Numbered from the stretch's first letter, positions 37,402 to 46,387 are shown. The stretch: DNA of 64,000 nt from Fictibacillus arsenicus (GCF_001642935.1 NZ_CP016761.1:3472001-3536000); one strand, 5' to 3'. Notes: generated by a model not told the origin, from the sequence alone. Numbers and translations: made by a program.

Positions 37402-37432
37402 TTAAAAAGAAGCCAAAACGCAATGTTTTGGC
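37402..37432 (-). terminator. terminator of the GH130 operon
   Basis: GCCAAAAC and GTTTTGGC form a perfect 8-bp stem with a 5-base loop; on the minus strand it is followed by TTCTTTTTAAT. It lies 15 bases past the GH130 stop. Confidence 0.88.
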
Positions 37433-37446
37433 ATTCATCTTCCTTA

Positions 37447-38505
37447 TTAATACGTCAACGAGTCCAAAATCTCCTGTAAACTGAGCTCTGCACATGCCAT
37501 CGACGTGTCTGCCACACCGTAATACATCTTCACAACATCGCCTTCAACGAGAACTCCGCATGAAAACACGACATTGCCGAAGAATCCGTCCACTTCATAA
37601 TCCGCTTCAGGCTCTAAGATCGGTGTTTCTGAACGAGCGATTACTTTTGCCGGATTCTCTAAATCTAGTAAAACAGCCCCCATACAATAACGGTCATCTT
37701 TTGATGCTCCGTGATAGAGTTCGAGCCAGCCTTTTTCCGTCTTGATCGGAACGGCACCGCCTCCGATTCGGCCGTTATCCCACATACCATCACGCAATCC
37801 AATCAAATGTTTGTGATTGCCCCAATGCAAGAGGTTCGTAGATTCTGCGACCCAGATTTCCGGTGCACCCGTGCTTTTCGGTACCGGCCGGTGCAATGCA
37901 TAATATAGTCCGTTAATTTTTTCAGGAAAAATTAACACGTCTTTGTTTTCTGGGCAAAAGATCATCCCGTGATGCTCCACTTCCACAAAATCTTTCGTCG
38001 AAACGAGCGATTCACCCACACCTGCTGGAGAAACCGCACTGTAGTAGATGTAATACGTGTCCCCAATCTGAGTCACGCGCGGGTCTTCGATTCCGAACGT
38101 CTCGAGTTCATTCGATGGGTAGATGAATGGCTCATCATCGATCGTAAAGTTGCGTCCATCTTTACTGCGCGCTAATCGAATATAAGAAAGGGATGTTAAA
38201 TAAGAAAAGCTCTTACCGTTTTTCTTTTCACAGATCACACGCGGATCAGAGAAATCATACCGTTCATCGTCCAAATCTAAAGAATGAATCTCCAGTTCTC
38301 CAGTCTCAACATTGTAAACCGGGGCTTTCACCACTTTCGGTTCATCACTAATTGGTCGCTCAGCCACACGCAAAAGCATGATAACTTCGTCTTTGTACTG
38401 CGCAATTCCAGCGTTAAACGCCCCGATCACTTCAAAATCGTCACGATGCGGCTTCACGTCACGAGGCGTAACGAGCGGGTTTTCTTCATATCGATACACA
38501 TTCAT
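37447..38505 (-). CDS. GH130 beta-mannoside phosphorylase (likely beta-1,2-mannobiose)
   Basis: 352 residues starting MNVYRYEENPLVTP. The start at 38505 has an AAGGGG site and avoids overlap with the upstream gene. It is a five-bladed propeller with GH130 motifs: LLRVAERP, the proposed general acid Asp141 in GIEDPRVTQIGD, GRIGGGAVPI, YHGA and YYGVADTSMA. From memory it is very like Listeria Lin0857, which splits beta-1,2-mannobiose with phosphate into mannose 1-phosphate and mannose. The linkage specificity is inferred. Last gene of the SBP-permease-permease-DUF1861-GH130 operon; cytoplasmic. Confidence 0.88.
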   Translation of the reverse strand: MNVYRYEENPLVTPRDVKPHRDDFEVIGAFNAGIAQYKDEVIMLLRVAERPISDEPKVVKAPVYNVETGELEIHSLDLDDERYDFSDPRVICEKKNGKSFSYLTSLSYIRLARSKDGRNFTIDDEPFIYPSNELETFGIEDPRVTQIGDTYYIYYSAVSPAGVGESLVSTKDFVEVEHHGMIFCPENKDVLIFPEKINGLYYALHRPVPKSTGAPEIWVAESTNLLHWGNHKHLIGLRDGMWDNGRIGGGAVPIKTEKGWLELYHGASKDDRYCMGAVLLDLENPAKVIARSETPILEPEADYEVDGFFGNVVFSCGVLVEGDVVKMYYGVADTSMACAELSLQEILDSLTY

Positions 38506-38518
38506 GCTGCATGTCCCC

Positions 38519-39442
38519 TTATTTTTCAAATTGGTTGAACGGATCTTTTATCGTAATTTTGTGTGCCTCTGCATCACTAATCCCAGCGTAAAAATCTGCA
38601 GTTCCATCTTCCTTCCGAACAAGTCCGCCGCTAAACACCACATCTACTAAATCTGGTCGCTTAGAAGCGCCAGCTAAAAAGTCATCACGGATTGCAATGA
38701 GCTGAATTTCCGTATGATCACCTGTTTCAGGATTTAATGAAAATACTATCGGATAGTAATGACGGTTTCCTTCTTCATCAAAACTTGCGATATGTCCGAG
38801 TACGCCGATCAATCCATTATCGAGAATGTGAAGCTCGTTCGCACCGCCCCATTCTCCTTCAGCAAACTGCCCTTCTAAAAGTGGCGAGTCTTCAATCACA
38901 TCAAGTGTTAACTCTTTTAATGAAGGGATGCGCGCAAAACCAATCTTTCCACGTCCCCCTTTTTCTCCTTGAGGACGGGTTAAGACAGCAACGCTTCCGT
39001 CTTTTAATTCAGCCAGTCTTAGATCTTTCATCCCGTCTGGACCTTTGAAAAACTGCTTTAACGTTTCTATGGATGAACCTTTGTAAAAAACAGTCCGCCA
39101 GCCAAGTGCGCCGTCATTCGTCGGATGAGGAAAAATCTCAACTCCGCCAAGCACTAGCTCTCCGGCAATCCTTGTCACGAACGGATCTTGAAGTTCAAAA
39201 ACCGGTGCACCTTCTCTTGGTGTCCAAACGCTATCACGGTTCACAAAAAAGTAAACCTCTGAATGCTCGGTGTCACGGGCTTCAACACGGCCTGCAATCA
39301 CTAACTCTCCTTCATCTTCAAACGGAGCTGTAATGTTGTAAACATCCCTTTCACCAACACCCGCAAACGTTAGTTTTTCAGGGTTCGCCGGCTGATCTTT
39401 TTCTATATAGATCTCCACTAATTCTCCACATGTTTTTGTCAT
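38519..39442 (-). CDS. DUF1861 family propeller protein
   Basis: 307 residues with repeated propeller-like strands (ELVIAGRVEARDTEHSEVYFF, FELQDPFVTRIAGELVLGG, DGSVAVLTRPQG). The motif ELQDPFVTRI is like the DPRVT blade of GH130, so a related five-bladed fold is likely. DUF1861 genes often sit next to GH130 genes, and here it lies 13 bases before one. It may be a mannoside-binding or hydrolysing partner. No activity is known to me. Cytoplasmic. Confidence 0.78.
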   Translation of the reverse strand: MTKTCGELVEIYIEKDQPANPEKLTFAGVGERDVYNITAPFEDEGELVIAGRVEARDTEHSEVYFFVNRDSVWTPREGAPVFELQDPFVTRIAGELVLGGVEIFPHPTNDGALGWRTVFYKGSSIETLKQFFKGPDGMKDLRLAELKDGSVAVLTRPQGEKGGRGKIGFARIPSLKELTLDVIEDSPLLEGQFAEGEWGGANELHILDNGLIGVLGHIASFDEEGNRHYYPIVFSLNPETGDHTEIQLIAIRDDFLAGASKRPDLVDVVFSGGLVRKEDGTADFYAGISDAEAHKITIKDPFNQFEK

Positions 39443-39459
39443 AGAAATTCTCCTTCAAC

Positions 39460-40287
39460 CTATTTAAGCGTAAACTGCATGCCTTCTTTGAACTGTTTTG
39501 AAAAGAATAGGAACAAGATAATGATCGGAACCGTTAATAGGACGGATGCTGCATACATTGGACCTGGGTAGCCGCCATATGGTCCGAACATTTGGGAAAG
39601 TAATACGTTAAGCGTCAGCATGCTGTCACTTCTGACCACAATCATATCCCACAATAATTCCGTCCATCTTTCCATGAACAAGAATAAGAATACGACTGTT
39701 GTAATCGATTTTGACATCGGCATTACGATTTTATATAAAATTTGAAAGTTAGAAGCTCCGTCTAGTTTAGCCGCTTCAATAAATGTGTCTGGGATCGCCC
39801 TGAAAAAGTTCGTGTACATGAAGACGGCCCATAAACTCATCGCTTTCGGCAGAATCATCGCCGTATATGTGTCATAAAGCCCTGCGTTTTGGATAATTAA
39901 AAACGTAGGAATTAATAAGATGATCGCCGGGAAGAACATTTGGAACAAGACCGCATTATTGATGAAATCCCGTCCTCTAAAGTTCATTTTCGCGAGTGCG
40001 AAAGCGACCATAGCACCCGTCACCATCATGAGTGCGGTCGATGCTGTTGATACAATCACACTATTAAGAAAAGCCTTAAGCCATGGTCTTGCGATACCCG
40101 CCTCCCCGCCAGAGAAAAGCCATTCATACGAACGGATCGTAAACTCAGTCGGCACCACTTTTTTATCAACCTGCGTCCAGTCGGCAAACGAGTTCATCAC
40201 CATATAGAGATACGGAAAGACCATAACGATAAGCAATGCAAAGGCGATCACATAGCGAAAAGTTAATCCTTTTTTAGACCCAACCAT
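39460..40287 (-). CDS. sugar ABC transporter permease, MalG type (GH130 operon)
   Basis: 275 residues with six spans and the EAA loop IEAAKLDGASNFQILYKIVMP. It overlaps the partner permease by 14 bases. CUT1 class, likely importing manno-oligosaccharides for the GH130 enzyme. No ATPase gene is next to it. Confidence 0.92.
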   Translation of the reverse strand: MVGSKKGLTFRYVIAFALLIVMVFPYLYMVMNSFADWTQVDKKVVPTEFTIRSYEWLFSGGEAGIARPWLKAFLNSVIVSTASTALMMVTGAMVAFALAKMNFRGRDFINNAVLFQMFFPAIILLIPTFLIIQNAGLYDTYTAMILPKAMSLWAVFMYTNFFRAIPDTFIEAAKLDGASNFQILYKIVMPMSKSITTVVFLFLFMERWTELLWDMIVVRSDSMLTLNVLLSQMFGPYGGYPGPMYAASVLLTVPIIILFLFFSKQFKEGMQFTLK

Positions 40288-41146
40288 TACGTTTCCCCCA
40301 CATCTCTAGTAATTTTCTGATGACTAAAATGGATGCGAACGTCACAACTGAAGCGATGATCGCAACTGCTGACGCATAACCTGCGCTCAAGTTCGTAAAC
40401 GCTTGTTTAAAAATCTCCATCTGCCACGTGTTTGTTGCGTAGTTTGGTCCACCGCCTGTCAGCTGGTAAACCTCAGTAAAGATTCCGAATGATACGCCGA
40501 TCGAGAGGATCAACACGGTAAATATAGCTGGATACAACAGCGGCAACGTTATTTTCCAAAAACGTTGTGATGGTGTTACCCCATCAATCGCAGCTGCTTC
40601 ATAAACGTCTTTATTGATACTTTCAAAACCAGCTGTCAAAATAAGTGCGTAATAGCCGGTGAACTTCCAAGCGATGATAGCCGCAACCACCAGCAATGCG
40701 GATAACGGTGTGCTCAGCCAGTCGATTTCGATTCCAAATTTCCGCAAAAATACGTTGAACGCACTGTTATGGGACAGCAATCCTTTTACGATCAAGGATG
40801 AAACAACCCCTGATGCTAAATAAGGTAAAAAGAACCCGATTAGGAATAAGCCTTTGAAACGAGGCAGTCCGTGAATGACAAGTGCTACAGCGAGCGATGA
40901 AACGATAACCATCGGTACGAACGCTGCCATGAACTTGAACGTTACAAAGAATGCTGCCTGTACTCCTGGATGCTTCACTGCTTCGATAAAGTTATCAAAG
41001 CCTTTAAAATAGTAGACTGGCGAGATCAAGTTCCAGTCCGTAAATGATAGATACATCGACCAGATTAGCGGTATGGCGAAAAAAATAACCGCATATAAAA
41101 GGTAAGGACTGGCAAATAGCCAGCCCGTCCCGTTTCTTTTCATCAT
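40274..41146 (-). CDS. sugar ABC transporter permease, MalF type (GH130 operon)
   Basis: 290 residues with six spans and the EAA-type loop YEAAAIDGVTPSQRFWKITLP. Its start overlaps the stop of the binding-protein gene by 4 bases (ATGA). It pairs with the MalG-type gene that follows. Confidence 0.92.
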   Translation of the reverse strand: MMKRNGTGWLFASPYLLYAVIFFAIPLIWSMYLSFTDWNLISPVYYFKGFDNFIEAVKHPGVQAAFFVTFKFMAAFVPMVIVSSLAVALVIHGLPRFKGLFLIGFFLPYLASGVVSSLIVKGLLSHNSAFNVFLRKFGIEIDWLSTPLSALLVVAAIIAWKFTGYYALILTAGFESINKDVYEAAAIDGVTPSQRFWKITLPLLYPAIFTVLILSIGVSFGIFTEVYQLTGGGPNYATNTWQMEIFKQAFTNLSAGYASAVAIIASVVTFASILVIRKLLEMWGKRNGWV

Positions 41147-42462
41147 TTTTTAAGTTCCTCCTTTATGGCCTTCTTCATCTCTTTCCAGCCTTTTTCAGGA
41201 TCAACTTCTCCCTTCACGACAGGGTTAACTGCATAACGGCCGATATGTGTTTGAAGTTCGTTGTATTTAGCGTTATCAATAGAAGGTATTGCGTTTGGTA
41301 CAGCATCTGCATAAGGCTTCAGCTCAGGATTTTTATCAAAGAACGCTTTGAACGATTCATTTGCTGAAAGGTCGTCACGAGCCGGTGGAAGCTTAGTCGT
41401 TTCGAGCCACTTCAGATCGTTTTCCGGATTCGAATATACGAAATTCATAAACTCCATCGCCGCTTTTCGCTCTTCTTCTGTTGCGGACGCATAGATAACG
41501 ATTCCTTTTGTATCAGCGAATGTGTTTACGTTTTCTGTATCCGCACCATCCGGAACTGGTGGAAGCGATAACCCAAAGTTCTCGTTGTATTTCATTTCAG
41601 GGAACTTTTCTTCCCAATAGCTGAACGTCCATGGTCCAAGGTCTGTGAAAATTCCAAGACCATTTTCAAAAGGATCTGTGGACTGTTTTGTTAAAATGGC
41701 ATCTTCTTTTCTGAGGTCATCCATAAATTTCAATGCATTTAAGCCTGCTTCATCCTCGGCTACAAACTTATCACCTTCAATAAAATTGTTACCGCCGGAT
41801 GCCGCATCATAAAGCATGAAGAAGTCAAACCATCTATGATGTGCTGTTGGATCTGCAAGGGCAGGTTTAGCCCAAACGTACTTTTCAGGGTATTTCGCTT
41901 TTAGCTTTTTAGCAGCATCTAGAACTTCACTATAAGTAGCAGGCATTTTATCTACGCCTACTTCTTTTAAAATGTCGAGCCTCCAACCGAATAGCATTGG
42001 GTTAGAGTAAATCGGCATTACATATTGATTGTCATCAGAGAATTCCCATGTTTTGATCGTGTCTGTCATGCTGCGATTTTTCAGAAGCTTATCCCAGCCT
42101 TCGATTTCGTTAAGCGGAACAAGTGCTTTACTATCAGCGAGCTGAGCCGCAAATCCACGGTTGATGTTCTCAGACATCGTTGGCGCACTCTTACCTGCAA
42201 TTGCAGATTGAATGCTTGCTTCTGAAGTAGGACTTTCTTTCATCGGACTTACTTTAACGTTAACTTTCGGATTTTCTTTTTCAAATTCTTTCGCCATCTC
42301 TTTCCAATACACTTGCTGTGTCGGGTTTGGAGCCGCCCAGAATTCGATCGTCGTCTTTCCGTCAGCTGATTTCCCCCCGCCGTTTCCAGTTGAACAACCT
42401 GCCAGTGCGGATGCTGCGATCGTTGCGGTAAGGAAAAGAGATGCTACCTTTTTCATTTTCAT
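41143..42462 (-). CDS. sugar ABC transporter substrate-binding lipoprotein (GH130 operon)
   Basis: 439 residues with a lipoprotein signal (lipobox LAGC, Cys23) and a family 1 binding-protein fold (TIEFWAAPNPTQQVYWKEMA; GIFTDLGPWTFSYWEEKFP). First gene of the operon leading to two permeases, DUF1861 and GH130, so a beta-mannoside ligand is inferred. Ribosome site AAGGGGGAT. Upstream is a cre-bearing inverted repeat and a divergent LacI gene. Confidence 0.92.
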   Translation of the reverse strand: MKMKKVASLFLTATIAASALAGCSTGNGGGKSADGKTTIEFWAAPNPTQQVYWKEMAKEFEKENPKVNVKVSPMKESPTSEASIQSAIAGKSAPTMSENINRGFAAQLADSKALVPLNEIEGWDKLLKNRSMTDTIKTWEFSDDNQYVMPIYSNPMLFGWRLDILKEVGVDKMPATYSEVLDAAKKLKAKYPEKYVWAKPALADPTAHHRWFDFFMLYDAASGGNNFIEGDKFVAEDEAGLNALKFMDDLRKEDAILTKQSTDPFENGLGIFTDLGPWTFSYWEEKFPEMKYNENFGLSLPPVPDGADTENVNTFADTKGIVIYASATEEERKAAMEFMNFVYSNPENDLKWLETTKLPPARDDLSANESFKAFFDKNPELKPYADAVPNAIPSIDNAKYNELQTHIGRYAVNPVVKGEVDPEKGWKEMKKAIKEELKK

Positions 42463-42509
42463 CAGAATATCCCCCTTGTTAATAGTGATGCCCAGTATTT
42501 GTTTTACGA

Positions 42510-42541
42510 ACCTAAAATGGCAGCGCTATCATTTTAGGTTT
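42510..42541. promoter_or_regulatory. inverted repeat enclosing a cre box, leader of the mannoside operon
   Basis: AACCTAAAATG and CATTTTAGGTT are perfect 11-bp inverted arms around GCAGCGCTAT. The centre, read as TGGCAGCGCTATCA (42518-42531), fits the cre consensus TGNNANCGNTNNCA exactly. It lies about 50 bases upstream of the binding-protein start, so it can act as a DNA roadblock for CcpA and as an RNA hairpin in the leader. Confidence 0.75.
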
Positions 42542-42560
42542 TAAAAAAGTGTGACTTTGA

Positions 42561-42625
42561 TTACAATGTGTAAATATGTCATTTTCGTAATTGTTTTTGT
42601 AACTTTATGTAATGTGATTATTACA
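42561..42625. promoter_or_regulatory. candidate operators between divergent SBP and LacI genes
   Basis: TTACAATGTGTAA (42561-42573) and TGTAATGTGATTATTACA (42608-42625) are inverted repeats of the same TGTAA/TTACA half-site, with more half-sites between and after (TTGTAACTT, TTGTAATG). They fit binding by the LacI-type protein encoded divergently at 42811, although the core differs from the usual AACGTT. Confidence 0.55.
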
Positions 42626-42810
42626 CGTATTTGTAATGTTGTCAATCGGTTTATCAGACAATTTTATAAGCATAACTTCCTTAGTTATTTCTTGGCTCAA
42701 AGGCTATTTTAAAATTTATCTTTTGTTTTTATTTACTTAATCTACCTTTTCGTTTATATTTAATTTGTAACGTGACAAAATTCTTTTTTTTTGGAAGGTT
42801 TGTTTAAATA

Positions 42811-43824
42811 ATGGCGAAAAAAGTATCCATGCAAGACATTGCGGATCATTTGAATATCTCAAAAAACTCGGTGTCACAGGCCCTATCTGGAAAGCCAGGT
42901 GTCAGCCCAGCCACTCGTAAAAAAATTGAAGAGACAGCTAAGGAATTAGGATATCAATACAAGACGATCACATCGAAAACAGCGGACAAAGGTACGGGCA
43001 ACATCGGACTGATCGCTTCAGATTTAGCTTTTTCTCTGCAAAGCTTTTTTGGAAAGATTTATTTGAGTGTGGAAAAAGAGGCGACAAACAAAGGGCTGAA
43101 TGTACTGATACAATCGGTAACTAACGAGGCGAAGGAGAATCTCACTCTCCCTTCTTTTATAGAAAATAAACACGTTGATGGTGTGCTTATCTTATCTCAT
43201 ATTAGTACTGAATATATCAACAAAGTCATCGGAACCGGCATTCCAACGGTAACGATTGACCATCATCACCCGCTCATTCAGGCTGATGCGATTCTGACGA
43301 ACAACCGATTTGCGGCTTACACTGCCGTTAAACATATGGTCGATCTTGGTCATAAGAAAATTGCGTTCGTTGGGGATACCCGTTTTTCTCCAAGTTATCA
43401 GGAAAGGCTTGAAGGGTTTTTGCTCGCATTTCAAGAGCACGAACTGCAAGTTGACCAGCGATTAATTTTTTCTTCTGTGGAGGAAAGTGAAATCATAGTA
43501 CGAGATTTGGTGGAATCAGTAGAGACACAACCGACAGCTTGGTTTTGCGTTAACGACGGACTAGGATTTTTTGTACAGTCATCGCTTCAGCAAAAAGGGT
43601 TACGCGTGCCTGATGATGTTTCGGTCTGCAGCTTTGATAACGGACAGCTTTCAAGGTTAGCGAACCCGAAGATTACGACGATGGATATTGATTTAGAGCT
43701 TTATGGAAGAAAAGCAATCGAACAGCTCGTCTGGCGGATGGACAACACAGAAGAACCGATCACAGAGCTTCTCCTGCCAGCAACCCTATTAAAACGCGAG
43801 TCTACTTCTAAAGTGAATAAATAA
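42811..43824 (+). CDS. LacI-family regulator of the GH130 operon
   Basis: 337 residues: a LacI helix-turn-helix (SMQDIADHLNISKNSVSQALSG) and a sugar-binding sensor domain (GNIGLIASDLAFSLQSFF, HKKIAFVGDTRFSPSYQERL, CSFDNGQLSRLANPKITT). It is divergent from the binding-protein operon, the normal place for a local repressor or activator. The recognition helix differs from the one at 28613, in keeping with different operators. Own terminator follows. Confidence 0.9.
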   Translation: MAKKVSMQDIADHLNISKNSVSQALSGKPGVSPATRKKIEETAKELGYQYKTITSKTADKGTGNIGLIASDLAFSLQSFFGKIYLSVEKEATNKGLNVLIQSVTNEAKENLTLPSFIENKHVDGVLILSHISTEYINKVIGTGIPTVTIDHHHPLIQADAILTNNRFAAYTAVKHMVDLGHKKIAFVGDTRFSPSYQERLEGFLLAFQEHELQVDQRLIFSSVEESEIIVRDLVESVETQPTAWFCVNDGLGFFVQSSLQQKGLRVPDDVSVCSFDNGQLSRLANPKITTMDIDLELYGRKAIEQLVWRMDNTEEPITELLLPATLLKRESTSKVNK

Positions 43825-43830
43825 AATGAA

Positions 43831-43855
43831 GCCCCTTGGTTGCAAGGGGCTTTCG
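43831..43855 (+). terminator. terminator of the divergent LacI gene
   Basis: GCCCCTTG and CAAGGGGC form a strong stem followed by TTTCGTT; it starts 6 bases after the stop codon. Confidence 0.8.
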
Positions 43856-43871
43856 TTATGGAAATTTGCAG

Positions 43872-44017
43872 TTTTACGGTACGTGTTCTTTTATTTGTTA
43901 CACCTACGCTCAAAAATAGCTCGCTACGCTAAGAATCATCGATCTTCGCTCAGACTTCCCTGCTTTTCGCTCAAACCACCTTTAGTTTCGCTCAAAATCA
44001 TCGAGTTACGCTCAAGA
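43872..44017 (+). repeat. six-unit CGCTCAAA array, copy 6
   Basis: The head TTTTACGGTACGTGTTC begins at 43872. Units are at 43907, 43927 (CGCTAAGA), 43947 (CGCTCAGA), 43968, 43989 and 44009 (CGCTCAAG); spacing 20-21 bp. It directly precedes the NERD gene and shares spacers with copy 7 on its other side. Confidence 0.9.
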
Positions 44018-44099
44018 TTATCCTTAAAACAGTGAAACTAAAATCCGGTGAAGGACTCTGATGCCATATAAGGGAATTTTTATCATGAGGAGTGATGTT

Positions 44100-45068
44100 A
44101 TGATAGTAAAAGAAGCAGCAGAATCTATTAAAATTAAGAAACTAAGACTTTTACATAAGCGTTTTTCCCCTGACCATCCTGCAGAGAAGGAAATTGAAGG
44201 TGAACTTATGAGGAGCATTGCAGGGTATAAAGGTGAAAAATCCCTCGATTTTCATCTGGATTTGCTCCCAAAAGAGGAAACTCACATTTTCCACGATCTC
44301 CGTCTCCCGTTTGGCTCCAGTCATTTCCAAATCGATATCCTTATCTTAACACCATCGTTTTTTCTCATTATCGAGGTGAAACACATTTCAGGTACTCTAA
44401 TATTTGACCAAGAATTTCACCAACTTATCCGTACTTATAAAGATACCGAAGAAACATTTTCGGACCCAATCTCGCAGCTATACCGGCAAACCCACCTGTT
44501 CAAAGAATGGTTAAATCTCCATAAGTTTCCCATACTTCCAATCGAATCTCTTGTGATCATCAGCAACCCCAACTCCAAAATTATGTCGATTCCTAAAAAT
44601 ATGAATATCTCCAAATTTGTAACACATAGCGCTAACCTTCTAGCAAGATTTCACGCCTATCAAAAAAATTATCCAATAGAAATAATCACTAAAAAAGACA
44701 TCAAAAAATTATCTCGTCTTCTGCTCAAACACCATAATCAAACCGACCAAGATCTTTTTAAAAAATTTAATATATCTGCGGATGACTTGATTAAAGGTGT
44801 ATCCTGTCCAGAATGTTTTAAAATTCCTATGATTAGAGCAAGGAGGAAGTGGTTTTGTCCTAATTGTGGTCATTATTGCAGCAATGCACATATTGAAACA
44901 TTAAAGGAATATGCATTATTAATCAGTCCTACTCTACCAATTCATGATTGCTGCGACTTTCTTCAGATTTCCTCCCGCCATCTCGCAAAACACCTTTTGA
45001 ATGATTTAAATATTTCAGCCACGAAAATAGGAAAGTACAAGGTTTTCCACTTGAATGAGTTAAATTAG
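44100..45068 (+). CDS. NERD-domain protein with C-terminal zinc ribbon
   Basis: 322 residues. The nuclease-related domain (NERD) covers about 40-150: EGELMRSIAGYKGEKSL, then the catalytic-type pattern QIDILILTPSFFLIIEVKHISG with the Asp and Glu-x-Lys expected of a restriction-like fold. A zinc ribbon (CPEC...CPNCG) lies near 255-280, followed by a small helical domain. The start at 44100 is used because GAGGAG lies 7 bases upstream. Base composition is more AT-rich than its neighbours and direct arrays bracket it, hinting at transfer. Possibly a DNA-processing or defence-related nuclease; unproven. Confidence 0.85.
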   Translation: MIVKEAAESIKIKKLRLLHKRFSPDHPAEKEIEGELMRSIAGYKGEKSLDFHLDLLPKEETHIFHDLRLPFGSSHFQIDILILTPSFFLIIEVKHISGTLIFDQEFHQLIRTYKDTEETFSDPISQLYRQTHLFKEWLNLHKFPILPIESLVIISNPNSKIMSIPKNMNISKFVTHSANLLARFHAYQKNYPIEIITKKDIKKLSRLLLKHHNQTDQDLFKKFNISADDLIKGVSCPECFKIPMIRARRKWFCPNCGHYCSNAHIETLKEYALLISPTLPIHDCCDFLQISSRHLAKHLLNDLNISATKIGKYKVFHLNELN

Positions 45069-45070
45069 CT

Positions 45071-45217
45071 TTTTTCACGGTACGTGTTCTTTATTCTGTT
45101 ACACGTTCGCTCAAAAAAAGCTCGCTACGCTCAGAATTACCGATCTTCGCTCAGAATCCCTGTTTTACGCTCAAACCACCTCTAGTTTCGCTCAAATTCA
45201 TCGAGTTACGCTCAAGT
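45071..45217 (+). repeat. six-unit CGCTCAAA array, copy 7
   Basis: The head TTTTTCACGGTACGTGTTC starts at 45071. Units are at 45108, 45128 (CGCTCAGA), 45148 (CGCTCAGA), 45168, 45189 and 45209 (CGCTCAAG). The spacers closely match copy 6, 1.2 kb upstream, in the same orientation. Confidence 0.9.
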
Positions 45218-45230
45218 CTTTCGGTTACAC

Positions 45231-45263
45231 AAAAAAACAACCGGAATCCCTCCATTCCGGTTG
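45231..45263 (-). terminator. terminator of manA
   Basis: CAACCGGAAT and ATTCCGGTTG form a perfect 10-bp stem with a 6-base loop; on the minus strand a run of seven T follows. Confidence 0.92.
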
Positions 45264-45274
45264 CTCCTTCTCTA

Positions 45275-46240
45275 TTAAATCGTCGGATGCGACACGATAA
45301 ACTTCGCATCACCGCTCATTCCGAATTTTTTCACTGTCGATGGCACGATAAAGTGGTCGCCTTTTTTAAATGCGGAAGAAGATTGATCATCAATCTTCAA
45401 CTCTCCTTCTCCCTCCAACACACTTACTAAAAAATACGAAGGATTTTCGACCGCCGCCACTGAACCTTCTAAGTTCCAGTGATACACGGTAAAATAGTTC
45501 TCTTTGATCAGCTTCTCGATCTTTAAATCCTCATTCGCTGATAAAACAGGTTCAAAGTCAGCGTCCTGATGCGGAATCATCGCGACTTCAATCGATTTTT
45601 CGATATGAAGCTCACGCGTATTACCTGCATCGTCAAGACGATCATAATCGTAAACACGATACGTAATATCAGAGCTTTGCTGCGTCTCCAAAATCATTGT
45701 GCCCGCACCGATCGCATGGATCGTTCCGTTCGGTACATACACAAAATCACCTGGCTTAATCGCCACTTTACGAAGAAGCTTATTCCAGCGGTTATCTGCT
45801 ACCATCTCTTCAAACTGAAGCTTAGATCCAGCATGATGACCATACACCAATTCTGCATCTGGCTCGCAATCGATCACGTACCAGCATTCTGTTTTTCCGA
45901 ACGCCTCGCCTTCCACTTCACGCGCGTAGGAATCATCCGGGTGCACCTGTACGGAAAGATCCGTCTTTGCATCTAAAATTTTTACAAGCAATGGGAAGTC
46001 TTCTCCAACTTGATCAGCAAAGAGTTCACGATGCTCGTCCCACACTTGGTCAAGCGTCTTTCCTTTTAACGGGCCGTTTACGACTTCACTCGGTCCGTTT
46101 GAATGAGCGGAAATTCCCCAGCACTCTCCGGTTGTTTTAGATGGAATATCGTAGCCGAACTCTTCACGTAGCTTTGTTCCGCCCCAGATTCGGTCTTTGA
46201 ATACAGGTTTTAAGAAAATCGGTTCATTATACACTTTCAC
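45275..46240 (-). CDS. manA: mannose-6-phosphate isomerase, class I
   Basis: 321 residues of the type I phosphomannose isomerase cupin. The N-terminal FKDRIWGG, zinc-site residues in VQVHPDDSYARE and ECWYVIDCEP, and the PNGTIHAIGAGTMILE strand with the catalytic region are all present. It turns mannose 6-phosphate into fructose 6-phosphate, the natural exit for mannose freed by the GH130 enzyme and phosphorylated by the ROK kinase. Start is GTG at 46240 with a GGGAG site. Single gene with own terminator. AAACGTTTG near 46280 is a weak operator-like sequence. Confidence 0.95.
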   Translation of the reverse strand: MKVYNEPIFLKPVFKDRIWGGTKLREEFGYDIPSKTTGECWGISAHSNGPSEVVNGPLKGKTLDQVWDEHRELFADQVGEDFPLLVKILDAKTDLSVQVHPDDSYAREVEGEAFGKTECWYVIDCEPDAELVYGHHAGSKLQFEEMVADNRWNKLLRKVAIKPGDFVYVPNGTIHAIGAGTMILETQQSSDITYRVYDYDRLDDAGNTRELHIEKSIEVAMIPHQDADFEPVLSANEDLKIEKLIKENYFTVYHWNLEGSVAAVENPSYFLVSVLEGEGELKIDDQSSSAFKKGDHFIVPSTVKKFGMSGDAKFIVSHPTI

Positions 46241-46359
46241 AACACTCCCTATGTGGGTTTTCTACTCCCCATTTTAAACGTTTGTTTAAAGATAAACCAC
46301 CTGTATAGAAAATTCGAGACTAGAAATAATTACTATCGGGAAACAATTGATAAGAAGGT

Positions 46360-46387
46360 TTGATTTTAAAGCGTTTTCCTTTATACT
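46360..46387 (+). promoter_or_regulatory. probable promoter of the pxpB operon
   Basis: TTGATT (46360-46365) and TATACT (46382-46387) are separated by 16 bp, about 60 bases upstream of the pxpB start. An AAAGCGTTTTCC stretch in the spacer only loosely resembles cre. Confidence 0.5.

Noticed and set aside
46366-46381. cre box in the pxpB promoter spacer
   Set aside because: AAAGCGTTTTCC lacks the TG at the start of the consensus; similarity is too weak.
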